From positions 285,140 through 349,139 of the forward strand of contig NZ_JBHULT010000008.1 in NCBI RefSeq assembly GCF_042684505.1: a DNA stretch of 64,000 bases, read 5' to 3'. Shown piece after piece: positions 51,185-59,983 of this stretch (its first letter is position 1; every line of letters begins with the position of its first letter). The notes beneath the pieces were generated by a model that searched no databases, was not told the origin of the DNA, and worked only from the letters and a program-made list of their open reading frames with translations. This DNA comes from Salinimicrobium flavum (lineage in GTDB: Bacteria > Bacteroidota > Bacteroidia > Flavobacteriales > Flavobacteriaceae). A program made the translations under genes and the position numbers.

Positions 51185-52840
51185 ATGAGAAATAAGGTTG
51201 CTGTAAAAGCGTTTTTAGCCCTCGCTGTAAGTGCTGGTCTCCTAAGCTGTAACAACTCCAAGGATTACAAGAATAATTCCCGCGCCACAGGATGGGACAT
51301 TAATTCCAAGGAAGGCGGTTTCACCTACAATGCAGATTATGATGAACAGGAAGCAGGTCCAGGACTGGTTTTCGTAGAGGGTGGAACCTTCACAATGGGA
51401 AGGGTACAGGACGATGTGATGCATGACTGGAACAACACTCCCACTCAACAACATGTCCAGTCCTTTTATATGGATGAAACAGAGGTGACAAACCTTATGT
51501 ACCTGGAATACCTTGATTATCTTAAACGGGTCTATCCTCCCAGTGAAGAAAGATACCGCAACATATATCACGGAGCTTTACCGGACACGCTGGTATGGAG
51601 AAATCGTTTAGGGTATAATGAAACCATGACCAATAACTATCTCCGCCATCCCGCCTATGCGAATTATCCGGTGGTAGGAGTAAGCTGGATCCAGGCTGTG
51701 GAATTCAGTAAATGGAGAACAGATAGAGTTAATGAACTTAGGCTGGAAAAAGAAGGATTCACCCTCGAAGGGGCCAGATACGCCGTGGAGCCGGGAGAAA
51801 CCTTCAGCACAGAAACTTATTTAAATGCCCCAACCAAAGCTTATGGAGGTAATGACAGTATCGCCAGGGGTGGTAATAAAGCAGACAGGTTCATGACCAA
51901 AGATAGCACGAACCTTTATGTACAACGTAAGCATGGAGTACTTTTACCTGAGTACCGACTTCCAACAGAAGCAGAATGGGAATATGCAGCCCTGGCCCTT
52001 GTAGGGATCAGGAATTATAATGTATATAGGGGTAGAAAAAAATATCCATGGGACGGACAATACACCCGTTCAGGGGATGCCAAAAGTCGTGGCGACCAAT
52101 TGGCAAACTTTAAGCAGGGAGACGGAGACTACGGTGGTATAGCAGGCTGGAGTGATGACGGAGCCGATATTACTGCTGAAGTTAAAACTTATGAACCTAA
52201 TGATTTTGGCCTTTATGATATGGCCGGAAACGTAGCAGAGTGGGTAGCTGATGTTTACAGACCCATTGTTGACGATGAATTCAACGATTTCAACTACTAC
52301 CGGGGAAATGTTTACACTAAACATGCAATTTCAGAAGACGGTACCGTAGAAGTTCTGGGCGTAGACCAGATCGAATACGACACCCTGAGTAACGGAAGGA
52401 TAGTAGCCAGAAACCTTCCCGGAGAGATCAAAACCGTACCTATCACACCTGAAGACACCTACCTGAGAAGTAATTTTTCTGAAAGTGACAACAGAAGCTT
52501 CCGTGACGGCGACAAGAGGTCAACACGTTATTATGACAATTTCGCAGAAGTTGAAGATCCAAACCAAAGAATGTACAACTCTCCTGTTCACACTGCAACA
52601 GTTGATAGTTTAGGTGGAAGAAGTTTACAGTATGACGAGACCACAGGAAGGAATACTTTAATTGATGACAATGTGAGGGTTTACAAGGGAGGTTCCTGGA
52701 GAGATCGCGCCTATTGGCTTGATCCTGCCCAAAGAAGATATTTCCCTCAAGATATGGCTACAGATTACATAGGGTTTAGAAATGCTATGTCTCGCGTTGG
52801 TTCCAAATCTTTAAAGAAAAACAAAACAGCAAAGAATTAA
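51185..52840 (+). CDS. gldJ: gliding motility lipoprotein GldJ
   Basis: Outer membrane-associated lipoprotein of the gliding and type IX secretion machinery, which stabilises GldK. The 551-residue protein starts at the ATG at 51185 (a GTG two codons upstream is less likely), with a lipoprotein signal ending GLLSC (Cys22). The body is a sulfatase-modifying-factor (FGE) fold: VFVEGGTFTMGRVQDDVMHD, MDETEVTNLMYLEYLDYL, RLPTEAEWEYAALALVG, GNVAEWVADVYRP and VYKGGSWRDRAYWLDP. Oxidase cysteines typical of true FGE are not expected here. It is divergent from porV and precedes murF after a terminator. Confidence 0.95.
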   Translation: MRNKVAVKAFLALAVSAGLLSCNNSKDYKNNSRATGWDINSKEGGFTYNADYDEQEAGPGLVFVEGGTFTMGRVQDDVMHDWNNTPTQQHVQSFYMDETEVTNLMYLEYLDYLKRVYPPSEERYRNIYHGALPDTLVWRNRLGYNETMTNNYLRHPAYANYPVVGVSWIQAVEFSKWRTDRVNELRLEKEGFTLEGARYAVEPGETFSTETYLNAPTKAYGGNDSIARGGNKADRFMTKDSTNLYVQRKHGVLLPEYRLPTEAEWEYAALALVGIRNYNVYRGRKKYPWDGQYTRSGDAKSRGDQLANFKQGDGDYGGIAGWSDDGADITAEVKTYEPNDFGLYDMAGNVAEWVADVYRPIVDDEFNDFNYYRGNVYTKHAISEDGTVEVLGVDQIEYDTLSNGRIVARNLPGEIKTVPITPEDTYLRSNFSESDNRSFRDGDKRSTRYYDNFAEVEDPNQRMYNSPVHTATVDSLGGRSLQYDETTGRNTLIDDNVRVYKGGSWRDRAYWLDPAQRRYFPQDMATDYIGFRNAMSRVGSKSLKKNKTAKN

Positions 52841-52860
52841 TTTTCTGAAAATATTAAACG

Positions 52861-52889
52861 AAAGCCCTAATCTGATTAGGGCTTTTTTT
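52861..52889 (+). terminator. terminator of gldJ
   Basis: AAAGCCCTAA (52861-52870) pairs with TTAGGGCTTT (52876-52885) around a five-base loop, then a T run. Confidence 0.9.
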
Positions 52890-52902
52890 ATAGTTTTAAT
52901 TC

Positions 52903-54183
52903 ATGGAATTACACCAACTACATAAGCTGTTCCTTGACAGCACAGGAGTGAGTACCGATACCAGAAAGATCAAACCGGGCAGTATCTTCTTCGCCTTAAA
53001 AGGAGAAAATTTCAATGCAAATGAATTTGCTGCGGAAGCCCTCGAAAAAGGAGCAGCTCATGCCGTTATAGACGAGGACATACCTACACAGGATAAAAAA
53101 ATGATTCGGGTTGAGAATGTATTGAAGGCGCTGCAGGAACTTGCCACATTTCACCGGAAGCATCTTAAGCTTCCCATTCTGGCACTTACAGGAAGTAACG
53201 GCAAAACCACCACCAAGGAGCTCATCAATGCAGTACTTTCAAAAAAGTTCAACACTGTGGCTACCACAGGCAACCTTAACAACCATATAGGAGTTCCTCT
53301 ATCCCTCCTGTCTATGACCGGGGACACTGAAATTGGAATTATAGAAATGGGTGCCAATCATCAAAAAGAAATAGAATTCCTGTGCAACATCGCCCTCCCG
53401 GATTTTGGATACATCACGAACTTTGGCAAGGCCCATCTGGAAGGCTTCGGAAGTGTGGCAGGTGTCATCAAAGGAAAGAAGGAATTATACGATCACCTGA
53501 AACAGCATCAGAAAATGTTGTTTTTGAATCTTGATGATGAACTCCAGAAAGAGGAAATCAACTATCCGCGGGTATACAGCTTTGGCACCAAAGCAGAGGC
53601 TCATGTCACCGTTAAATACCTTCAGAAAAACTCTTTTGCAGGGATCGAAGTGGACGATCAAAGCATTTATGGAAATCTAACAGGAAGCTTTAACGGCACC
53701 AACATGGCTGCCGCTTATTCTATAGGTAAATACTTTGAGGTAGACCCAAAGAAGATCAAAGCTGCTCTTGAGGAATACATCCCGCAAAACAACCGGTCCC
53801 AGATCATCTTAAAAGACAACCGGAAGATCATTCTCGATGCTTACAATGCTAATCCTTCCAGTATGGCAGCCGCCCTGGACAATCTCAGCAGCATGGAAAA
53901 TTCCCCTAAAATTGCCATTTTAGGAGATATGTTTGAACTTGGTTCCACATCCCGGGAGGAGCATGAAGACCTGATGAAAAATCTCCAGGAATCCAACATT
54001 GATAAGGCATATCTCATCGGCTCCAATTTCTACGGAACCTCTACCATTCCGGGAAAAGTGAAAAAATTTGAAACTTTTGAACAATTTAAAGACTGGTTTC
54101 AACCTTCAGAATTCAATTCGGGGGTTATTTTAATTAAAGGTTCGAGAGGAATGGCCCTGGAAAGGGTTTTGGAATTGCTGTAA
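52903..54183 (+). CDS. murF: UDP-MurNAc-tripeptide D-Ala-D-Ala ligase
   Basis: Cytosolic Mur ligase that adds D-Ala-D-Ala to the peptidoglycan precursor. The 426-residue protein has the N-terminal STDTRKIKPGSIFFALKGENF, ATP loop GSNGKTT (97-103), TTGNLNNHIGVPLSLL, EMGANH and NYNPSS-like AYNANPSSMAAALDN, plus ILGDMFELG. Slightly short for the family but complete. It begins 13 bases after the gldJ terminator stem and lies outside the usual mra/dcw cluster. Confidence 0.94.
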   Translation: MELHQLHKLFLDSTGVSTDTRKIKPGSIFFALKGENFNANEFAAEALEKGAAHAVIDEDIPTQDKKMIRVENVLKALQELATFHRKHLKLPILALTGSNGKTTTKELINAVLSKKFNTVATTGNLNNHIGVPLSLLSMTGDTEIGIIEMGANHQKEIEFLCNIALPDFGYITNFGKAHLEGFGSVAGVIKGKKELYDHLKQHQKMLFLNLDDELQKEEINYPRVYSFGTKAEAHVTVKYLQKNSFAGIEVDDQSIYGNLTGSFNGTNMAAAYSIGKYFEVDPKKIKAALEEYIPQNNRSQIILKDNRKIILDAYNANPSSMAAALDNLSSMENSPKIAILGDMFELGSTSREEHEDLMKNLQESNIDKAYLIGSNFYGTSTIPGKVKKFETFEQFKDWFQPSEFNSGVILIKGSRGMALERVLELL

Positions 54184-54422
54184 AGACAATTAATTATTTA
54201 AAATTCAAGGTTCAAAATTGAAACCTGGATCCGTCTGACCTGCAAGGTTTTTTTTAAAATCCCCACCCCGCACTGCGGACACCCCTCCGGAGGAGGGGAA
54301 TTTCAAGAACTGACCACGCTAATGATGTTCTCAAAACCAAAAAAACCTCACAGGTTTTAAAAACCTGTGAGGTTTGTAATAATTCTGGAATTTTTTTCTT
54401 AAAAATTGAAATTCCCCACTTG
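54184..54422. repeat. intergenic palindromic repeats between murF and the tRNA genes
   Basis: No gene is seen. A GC-rich part (54263-54300) contains CCGCACTGCGG and the hairpin CCCCTCC-GGA-GGAGGGG. A second element (54343-54375) is a perfect inverted repeat: AAACCTCACAGGTTTT then, after one base, its exact complement. Both look like the interspersed repeats I recall from flavobacterial intergenic regions. Confidence 0.6.
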
Positions 54423-54497
54423 TGGGTGATACTGGGTTCGAACCAGTGACCCCTACCTTGTCGAGGTAGTGCTCTGAACCAGCTGAGCTAATCACCC
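54423..54497 (-). tRNA. tRNA-Val (GAC)
   Basis: The minus strand begins GGGTGATTAGCTCAGCTGG and folds into a full cloverleaf: acceptor GGGTGAT/ATCACCC, D arm GCTC/GAGC, anticodon stem CTACC/GGTAG, T arm with GGTTCGAACCC. The loop TCGACAA puts GAC at 34-36, so valine. Position 33 is C instead of the near-universal U. The discriminator is A and CCA is not encoded. Confidence 0.88.
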
Positions 54498-54512
54498 TTT
54501 TATGCTGTAATC

Positions 54513-54542
54513 AAAAAAGGCCTCCGAGAGGAAGCCTTTTTT
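54513..54542 (-). terminator. hairpin between the two tRNA genes
   Basis: AAAAAAGGC (54513-54521) pairs with GCCTTTTTT (54534-54542), with an inner TCC/GGA. It could terminate the upstream tRNA transcript on the minus strand or help processing. Confidence 0.7.
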
Positions 54543-54545
54543 CTG

Positions 54546-54620
54546 TGGGCAATGAGGGATTCGAACCCCCGACCCCCTCGGTGTAAACGAGGTGCTCTGA
54601 ACCAACTGAGCTAATTGCCC
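54546..54620 (-). tRNA. tRNA-Val (TAC)
   Basis: The minus strand begins GGGCAATTAGCTCAGTTGG. Acceptor GGGCAAT/ATTGCCC, anticodon stem CCTCG/CGAGG with loop TTTACAC, giving anticodon TAC with a normal U33; T loop TTCGAATC. No CCA encoded. The pair of Val tRNAs would read all four GUN codons. Confidence 0.93.
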
Positions 54621-54733
54621 GAAATCATTAAAAAGTTTGAACTTTTCCGAATTCTTTGAAGTATATGTCTCTCTGAATGCGGATGCAAATATAGACTAGA
54701 ATTTGTTTTGTGCAAAGAATAATTTCAAAAAAA

Positions 54734-55954
54734 TTAAATTATTTCTGCTACCGTAAAAGTACTTCCTCCCACATAGATCACATCTCCTGCTGATGCCGCT
54801 TGCAGCGCAGCCTCATAAGCTTCTGAAACCGAATTGTATGCCTCTCCTATAAGGCCGTTACCACCAGCTTTTTTCCGAAGTAATGGAGCTTCCATACCGC
54901 GTGGAATAGCCGGTTTACAAAAGAAATATTGGCCTTCCTTTGGAAACAGAGGTAATACAGAATCGAGATCTTTATCATTTACTACCCCTATCACCAGAAA
55001 CAAATGTTTGAATTCCTCTTCCTGTAACTGCTTCATAGCATAAACCAAACCTTCTTTGTTATGAGCGGTATCACAGATCACTTTCGGGTTTTCCCGTAGC
55101 ACTTCCCACCTTCCGCGTAAACCGGTACCGGAAACTACTTGTTTAAGTCCTTTTTCCGTAGCTTCAGGTGGGATTTTCCACCCACGCTCCTGAAGGACTT
55201 CTACCGTACTCATAACGGTGCGTACATTTTTTTTCTGATAATATCCCCGAAGGTCAGTTTCTGGTAAAGATCCTGAATATTCTTCTGCAGGATACAACGG
55301 CGCATTTAACCGCTCAGCTATTTTTTTAAACACAGGAAAGGTTTCTTCCTGATATTCCCCAATGACCACAGGGGTATCTTTTTTAATGATCCCTCCTTTT
55401 TCCGCAGCAATTTCAGCCAGGGTATTACCAAGGATGGCGGTATGGTCCAATCCAATATTCGTGATCACAGATACTTCAGGGGTAATAATATTGGTAGAAT
55501 CCAACCTTCCGCCTAGGCCCACTTCGATCACTGCTATATCAACCTTCTCTTCAGCAAAATACTGAAAGGCCATTCCCACCGTCATTTCAAAAAACGAAAG
55601 TTGTTCGGCTTCAAAAAAAGCCTTATTTGAAGTGATAAATTCCATCACGGCCTCTTCACTTATCTCTTTTCCATTGATCTTTATACGTTCCCTGAAATCC
55701 TTTAGATGCGGAGAGGTATATAGCCCTACTCTGTATCCGCTTTCCTGCAGGACAGATGAGAGCATATGGGATACAGATCCTTTCCCGTTGGTGCCTGCTA
55801 CATGTATGGACTTAAATTTTTGATGTGGATTCTGAAGATGTGTGGCCAGCTTCCTGATATTGGAAAGATCAACTTTATAAGCTTTGTTTCCCACCTGCTG
55901 GTACATGGGCAACTGCTGAAACATCCAGTCAACAGTCTCCTTATAGGTATTCAA
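54734..55954 (-). CDS. folC: folylpolyglutamate/dihydrofolate synthase
   Basis: Adds glutamate to folates (and may make dihydrofolate). The 406-residue protein has the ATP loop GTNGKGS (54-60), HMLSSVLQESGYRVGLYTSPHL and FEMTVGMAFQYFAEEKVDIAVIEVGLGGRLDSTN. It starts with TTG at 55954, directly after the in-frame TAA of tonB (TAATTG), and there is no other plausible start nearby. It is the last gene of the exbB-exbD-tonB operon. Confidence 0.93.
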   Translation of the reverse strand: MNTYKETVDWMFQQLPMYQQVGNKAYKVDLSNIRKLATHLQNPHQKFKSIHVAGTNGKGSVSHMLSSVLQESGYRVGLYTSPHLKDFRERIKINGKEISEEAVMEFITSNKAFFEAEQLSFFEMTVGMAFQYFAEEKVDIAVIEVGLGGRLDSTNIITPEVSVITNIGLDHTAILGNTLAEIAAEKGGIIKKDTPVVIGEYQEETFPVFKKIAERLNAPLYPAEEYSGSLPETDLRGYYQKKNVRTVMSTVEVLQERGWKIPPEATEKGLKQVVSGTGLRGRWEVLRENPKVICDTAHNKEGLVYAMKQLQEEEFKHLFLVIGVVNDKDLDSVLPLFPKEGQYFFCKPAIPRGMEAPLLRKKAGGNGLIGEAYNSVSEAYEAALQAASAGDVIYVGGSTFTVAEII

Positions 55955-56779
55955 TTATTCTGAAAGTTTAAAGTTATAGACAATGGTCCCCACCTGGGTA
56001 GCAGGGGCTTTTGAATCACTGTTAAAGCGTGTGGCCAGGGCGGCCCTTTTAGCGGGATCCAGTAAACACTGTGAGCTGTTGGTAGTCCCCTTCACTCCGG
56101 GAGTAGCCCGAATCACCTGCCCGTTGCGGTCCACTTCTATTTGCACCACCACGATACCTGATTCATTACAATCCTGTATAAATTTTTCTTTATTTAATGC
56201 TTTCCGGCCACCAAGGCGATAATTTCCGTCTCCATCCAGTCCCATCCCGGTACCGTAATAAGATTTAGCATCAGGGCTACCATCAGGGCTTCCTTTGTCA
56301 CCTGCGGCATCATCGTTGCCTTCCCCCCCGGTAGCCTGCCCGTCACTCTTTGGCCCGTTTAGGATACTGCTCAAGGCATCGGTGGTAGATTTATCAGGTT
56401 TAGGATCGGGTTTTTTTACAGGTTCAGGTTCTTTTTCTACCGGTTTCACTGTTTTTTCCACGATAGGCTCTTCTACCTTTTTCTTTTTTTCGATCACCGG
56501 GGCCTCTACGGCTTCCTGGGTCACTACTTTTTCGCTGATCTCGGTTTTGACCGGGGTAACTTCAGGACTGGTATTTTGAGGCTGGGATTTTACAGGTTCT
56601 GTAGGTTGCTCTGTTCCGGAACCAACATCAGAGGTTCCAAAATTAATAGCGATCCCTTTTTCAGGTGGGGGATCAAGGTATTTAAAACCGAAAAACAATA
56701 ATAGCAAGATCAACAGCACGTGTAAAGCTACCGTGATGGCAAAAGATTTCTTTTCGTGCTTTGTTTCCAGTAATTTCAC
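55955..56779 (-). CDS. tonB: energy transducer TonB
   Basis: Inner membrane-anchored protein that couples ExbBD proton flow to outer membrane TonB-dependent transporters such as the SusC at 750-4034. The 274-residue protein starts with GTG (MKLLETKHEKKSFAIT), has one N-terminal helix (about 14-33, VALHVLLILLLLFFGFKYL), a long Pro-, Glu- and Lys-rich spacer (about 55-150) and a C-terminal TonB-like domain (GIVVVQIEVDRNGQVIRATP). It follows exbD by 68 bases, and folC starts at its stop. Confidence 0.9.
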   Translation of the reverse strand: MKLLETKHEKKSFAITVALHVLLILLLLFFGFKYLDPPPEKGIAINFGTSDVGSGTEQPTEPVKSQPQNTSPEVTPVKTEISEKVVTQEAVEAPVIEKKKKVEEPIVEKTVKPVEKEPEPVKKPDPKPDKSTTDALSSILNGPKSDGQATGGEGNDDAAGDKGSPDGSPDAKSYYGTGMGLDGDGNYRLGGRKALNKEKFIQDCNESGIVVVQIEVDRNGQVIRATPGVKGTTNSSQCLLDPAKRAALATRFNSDSKAPATQVGTIVYNFKLSE

Positions 56780-56847
56780 CTGATGGGTTTTTCAGTTTAG
56801 TAGCAAACTTAGTTCCACTTTTCGCATAAGGAACTAAAAGGGGAAAA

Positions 56848-57240
56848 TTAATCCGGTTTTACGGCAAGAACGATCTTATACCTGTTCCTGTTGGCGATAT
56901 CCATTACGTTCACGGCCTTTTCTATAGGCACACCTTCTTCGGCCCTGAGAATGATGGTAGGGTCCTCTACTCCGGCCAGTTCAGCCTTCAGCCTTTGTTC
57001 CAGGGAGCTGTTGGTTACCCGCTCCTTGTTTATGTAGATCTGTAGATCTTTTGTGATGCTCACCGAAATATTCTGTTTGGTCGTGGTCTTTCCCTTTGCT
57101 TTTGGCAAAATAAGATCCAGGGCTTCCGGAGTGATCGCCGGAGAAGTGAGCATAAAAAAGATCAATAAAAGAAATACAATATCAGTCATGGAACTCATAC
57201 TGAATTCGGGACTGATCTTATTTCTACCTCTTAAGTTCAT
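56848..57240 (-). CDS. exbD: ExbD/TolR-family biopolymer transport protein
   Basis: Single-pass inner membrane subunit of the Ton motor. The 130-residue protein has the conserved membrane helix SSMTDIVFLLLIFFMLTSPA (about 16-35), including the proton-conducting Asp in MTDIV, and a periplasmic domain. It starts 1 base after exbB. Only one ExbD is present here. Confidence 0.93.
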   Translation of the reverse strand: MNLRGRNKISPEFSMSSMTDIVFLLLIFFMLTSPAITPEALDLILPKAKGKTTTKQNISVSITKDLQIYINKERVTNSSLEQRLKAELAGVEDPTIILRAEEGVPIEKAVNVMDIANRNRYKIVLAVKPD

Positions 57241-57241
57241 A

Positions 57242-57943
57242 TTATGCAGGTTCGTTTAGAAGGTCAAGGAAATCAACAGCGGTAGCTTCCATTTGATGTA
57301 CTACCTTATCTGTTTTCACCACCAGGTGGTTGTAACCAATGTAGGCAATAATACCTACTATCAATCCTGCCACAGTTGTTGTCATCGCAGTATAGATACC
57401 TTCAGCAAGGGCTCCCATTTCTGCCTGCCCGCTGCTGGTTGCCAGCTCGTGAAAGGCGATCACCATTCCTATCACGGTTCCAAGAAACCCGATCATAGGA
57501 GCGGCTCCGGCAATGGTTGCCAGAATGCTTACGTTCTTTTCCAGTTTATAAACTTCCAGGCGACCCGCGTTCTCTATGGCTGTATTGATATCTTCCAGGG
57601 GACTACCAATCCTGTCAAGCCCTTTGGCGGTTAGCCGGGCAACAGGGGAATTCGCCTGTGCACAACGTATCCTTGCAGATTCAATATTACCGTTTACCAC
57701 GCTGTCTTTGATCTGGTGCATGAAGTTACTATCAGTTTCTGATGCCGCTTTAATAGCAAACAAGCGTTCAAAATAGATATAGACAGCAACAAACAACAGC
57801 ACGAACAGGATGGCAATGATAATTTGACCGCCTACCCCGCCGCTTAAAAATAAATCAAATAAAGAAAGGGTTTTTTCTTCTACTATAGGATCTGCAGCCT
57901 GGGCACCTTCTGCAAGACCATCCTCCTGAAAAAAATTAAGCAT
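57242..57943 (-). CDS. exbB: ExbB/MotA/TolQ-family proton channel
   Basis: Three-helix proton channel of the Ton complex. The 233-residue protein has helix 1 (IIIAILFVLLFVAVYIYF), then the MotA/ExbB core LATIAGAAPMIGFLGTVIGMVIAF and TTTVAGLIVGIIAYIGYNHLV. First gene of the exbB-exbD-tonB-folC operon; a weak AAAAGG/CCTTTT hairpin (57992-58007) precedes it after the upstream dehydrogenase. Confidence 0.94.
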   Translation of the reverse strand: MLNFFQEDGLAEGAQAADPIVEEKTLSLFDLFLSGGVGGQIIIAILFVLLFVAVYIYFERLFAIKAASETDSNFMHQIKDSVVNGNIESARIRCAQANSPVARLTAKGLDRIGSPLEDINTAIENAGRLEVYKLEKNVSILATIAGAAPMIGFLGTVIGMVIAFHELATSSGQAEMGALAEGIYTAMTTTVAGLIVGIIAYIGYNHLVVKTDKVVHQMEATAVDFLDLLNEPA

Positions 57944-58020
57944 ATGTAGTGTTGATTTTAGTTTTAAACGTGATTACTATCTTTTAATTGTAAAAGGTAC
58001 GCCTTTTATATCGCGGAAAT

Positions 58021-59247
58021 CTATACCAGTTGTTTTAAAGCGATCTCAAATGCGGTTTTACTGATCAGGGTTTTTTCACTGTTATGATCATAGGTATTTT
58101 GAATGGCATTTTTAATGGTCATGGAAGTATCATTAAAGATAGCTTCATCTGTCATCTGCACCCTTCTCTCCATAAAATAGGCAAATACCCGTGCCATTCC
58201 GCAGTTGGCAATAAAATCTGGGATCACACTTACCCGCTCATCTGAATATTCCATGATGGGACCAAAAAAGATCTCTTTATCAGCGAATGGTACATTGGCC
58301 CCGCTGGAGATGACTTCAAGCCCTGAGTTGATCATTTTATCAACCTGTTCTTTGGTAATTAGACGGGAAGCGGCACAAGGGGCAAATATTTCAGCATTCA
58401 ATCCCCAAATTTTATCATTGATCTCATTGAACGGGATCATTTGACCACTAACCAGCATATTTCCTTCTTTTTTCAGGAATAGCTCCCTGATCTCTTCAAA
58501 GCTAAATCCATCTTCATTGATGAGTCCGCCTTCCCGGTCAATGATCCCCACAACTTTAGCTCCCATTTGGGCAAGGTAATAGGCCGCTGCCGAACCAACG
58601 TTTCCGAAACCCTGAACAATGGCTCTCTTACCTTTAACGTTACCGCCATAAATGTCGTAATAGTGCCTTACCGCTTCTGCCACGCCATAACCTGTGATCA
58701 TATCGGCCACAGTGTATTTCCGGGAAACATCGGGAGAATAATTCGTGTTTTCAAGCACTTTGATCACTCCCTGCCTTAACTGACCTATTCGATTGATCTT
58801 ATCTGCTTCAGAAGGTCTGAAATGTCCTGAGAAAACGCCTTCCTGAGGGTGCCATACTCCGCAGTTTTCGGTAATAGGGATCACCTCATGGATCTCGTCG
58901 ACGTTCAAATCGCCTCCCGTTCCGTAGTAACTTTTAAGAAGAGGGGAAACCGCTTTGTACCAGCGCTCCAAAACCCCTTTTTTACGGGGGTCATTAGGGT
59001 CGAAATTTATCCCGGACTTAGCCCCGCCAATAGCAGGACCTGAAACGGTAAATTTCACCTCCATCGTCTTGGCCAGTGAAAGCACTTCATTCATATCAAG
59101 CCCTTTTCTCATCCTGGTGCCACCGCCGGCAGCTCCACCCCTTAGGGAATTGATCACCGTCCAGCCTTCGGCTTCGGTTTCGGGATCTTTCCAGTTGAAA
59201 ACTATTTCAGGCGCCTTGTTTTGATATAAATTCAGTAGTTCTTTCAT
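58021..59247 (-). CDS. Glu/Leu/Phe/Val-family amino acid dehydrogenase
   Basis: NAD(P)-dependent oxidative deaminase of 408 residues. The substrate domain includes GGAAGGGTRMRKGLDMNEVL and the catalytic Lys region SGPAIGGAKSGINFDP; the cofactor domain has the Rossmann loop GFGNVGSAAAYYL. The family spans glutamate, leucine, phenylalanine and valine dehydrogenases; length and the GGAAGGGTRM start suggest the leucine-type group, but specificity is not decidable. It has its own -7 box. Confidence 0.88.
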   Translation of the reverse strand: MKELLNLYQNKAPEIVFNWKDPETEAEGWTVINSLRGGAAGGGTRMRKGLDMNEVLSLAKTMEVKFTVSGPAIGGAKSGINFDPNDPRKKGVLERWYKAVSPLLKSYYGTGGDLNVDEIHEVIPITENCGVWHPQEGVFSGHFRPSEADKINRIGQLRQGVIKVLENTNYSPDVSRKYTVADMITGYGVAEAVRHYYDIYGGNVKGKRAIVQGFGNVGSAAAYYLAQMGAKVVGIIDREGGLINEDGFSFEEIRELFLKKEGNMLVSGQMIPFNEINDKIWGLNAEIFAPCAASRLITKEQVDKMINSGLEVISSGANVPFADKEIFFGPIMEYSDERVSVIPDFIANCGMARVFAYFMERRVQMTDEAIFNDTSMTIKNAIQNTYDHNSEKTLISKTAFEIALKQLV

Positions 59248-59269
59248 AATACTTTTGAAAATTGTTGCA

Positions 59270-59277
59270 CAAATATA
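59270..59277 (-). promoter_or_regulatory. -7 box of the amino acid dehydrogenase
   Basis: Minus-strand TATATTTG, an exact match, 22 bases before the start codon at 59247. No -33 TTG in register. Confidence 0.5.
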
Positions 59278-59350
59278 AAAAACTAAACCTGCAGAAGCTT
59301 GAAATCATTTAAAATATATAAGCCTGAACAATGATTGCAAAATCTCCTTT

Positions 59351-59983
59351 TTAAAAGAATAAATTCCGAAGAAATGGTTCATTAAGAAGGACCACGCAAA
59401 GATTATAAACCGCGTGTATCACCACTACCTGCCAAAGATCCCTGTTCCTGAAATATACCACTGTGGTCATGAACCCAATAATGAAATGAGTAAGCATGAG
59501 ATTTGGGTAGTGCAGGATCGCGAAGTAAACCGCGACAATAGAAATTGCAAGGACCTTACTCCGGAAAATCTTCAGCAGGTTATTAAAAAGGATCTTTTTA
59601 GAAAATATTTCTTCCAGAAGAGGGGCGAAAACTACGGCACTAAGGAGATAAATACCCCGGTGAGGAGAAGGAGAATAATCCTGAAGAATTACTTTTTCGA
59701 TAAAAAATACCAAAAACAGGATCAATCCAAGGGCTATTCCGAAGAAAAAACGTTTCAAGGACAGGTTTGGCCTTAGTGACCTGAACTGCAGCAGCCCTGC
59801 TTTAATTGCCAGGAAGATCAGGATCGAATAAGAGAATATTACCAGGTAGGAACTGATGCCATATATTCTTTCCAGGTCTTCGAAAAAGATCAAAACCAGC
59901 ACAAAAAGGGAAAAGGTCAAAAGCGGAAGCAGTAAAAAGAAAAGGAACAGCCTGAGTTTTAGTTTTTGAGAAGGGTCTCTCAT
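59351..59983 (-). CDS. CPBP-family intramembrane metalloprotease-like protein
   Basis: A 210-residue membrane protein with five or six hydrophobic helices. The abortive-infection/CPBP core is seen in LLEEIFSKKILFNNLL, then ILHYPNLMLTHFIIGFMTT and VIHAVYNL with the expected histidines. The first motif, EExxxR in most members, reads EEIFSK, so Arg is replaced by Lys. Its start overlaps the anmK stop as ATGA. Substrate unknown; family members act in prenyl-protein processing or bacteriocin immunity. Confidence 0.8.
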   Translation of the reverse strand: MRDPSQKLKLRLFLFFLLLPLLTFSLFVLVLIFFEDLERIYGISSYLVIFSYSILIFLAIKAGLLQFRSLRPNLSLKRFFFGIALGLILFLVFFIEKVILQDYSPSPHRGIYLLSAVVFAPLLEEIFSKKILFNNLLKIFRSKVLAISIVAVYFAILHYPNLMLTHFIIGFMTTVVYFRNRDLWQVVVIHAVYNLCVVLLNEPFLRNLFF

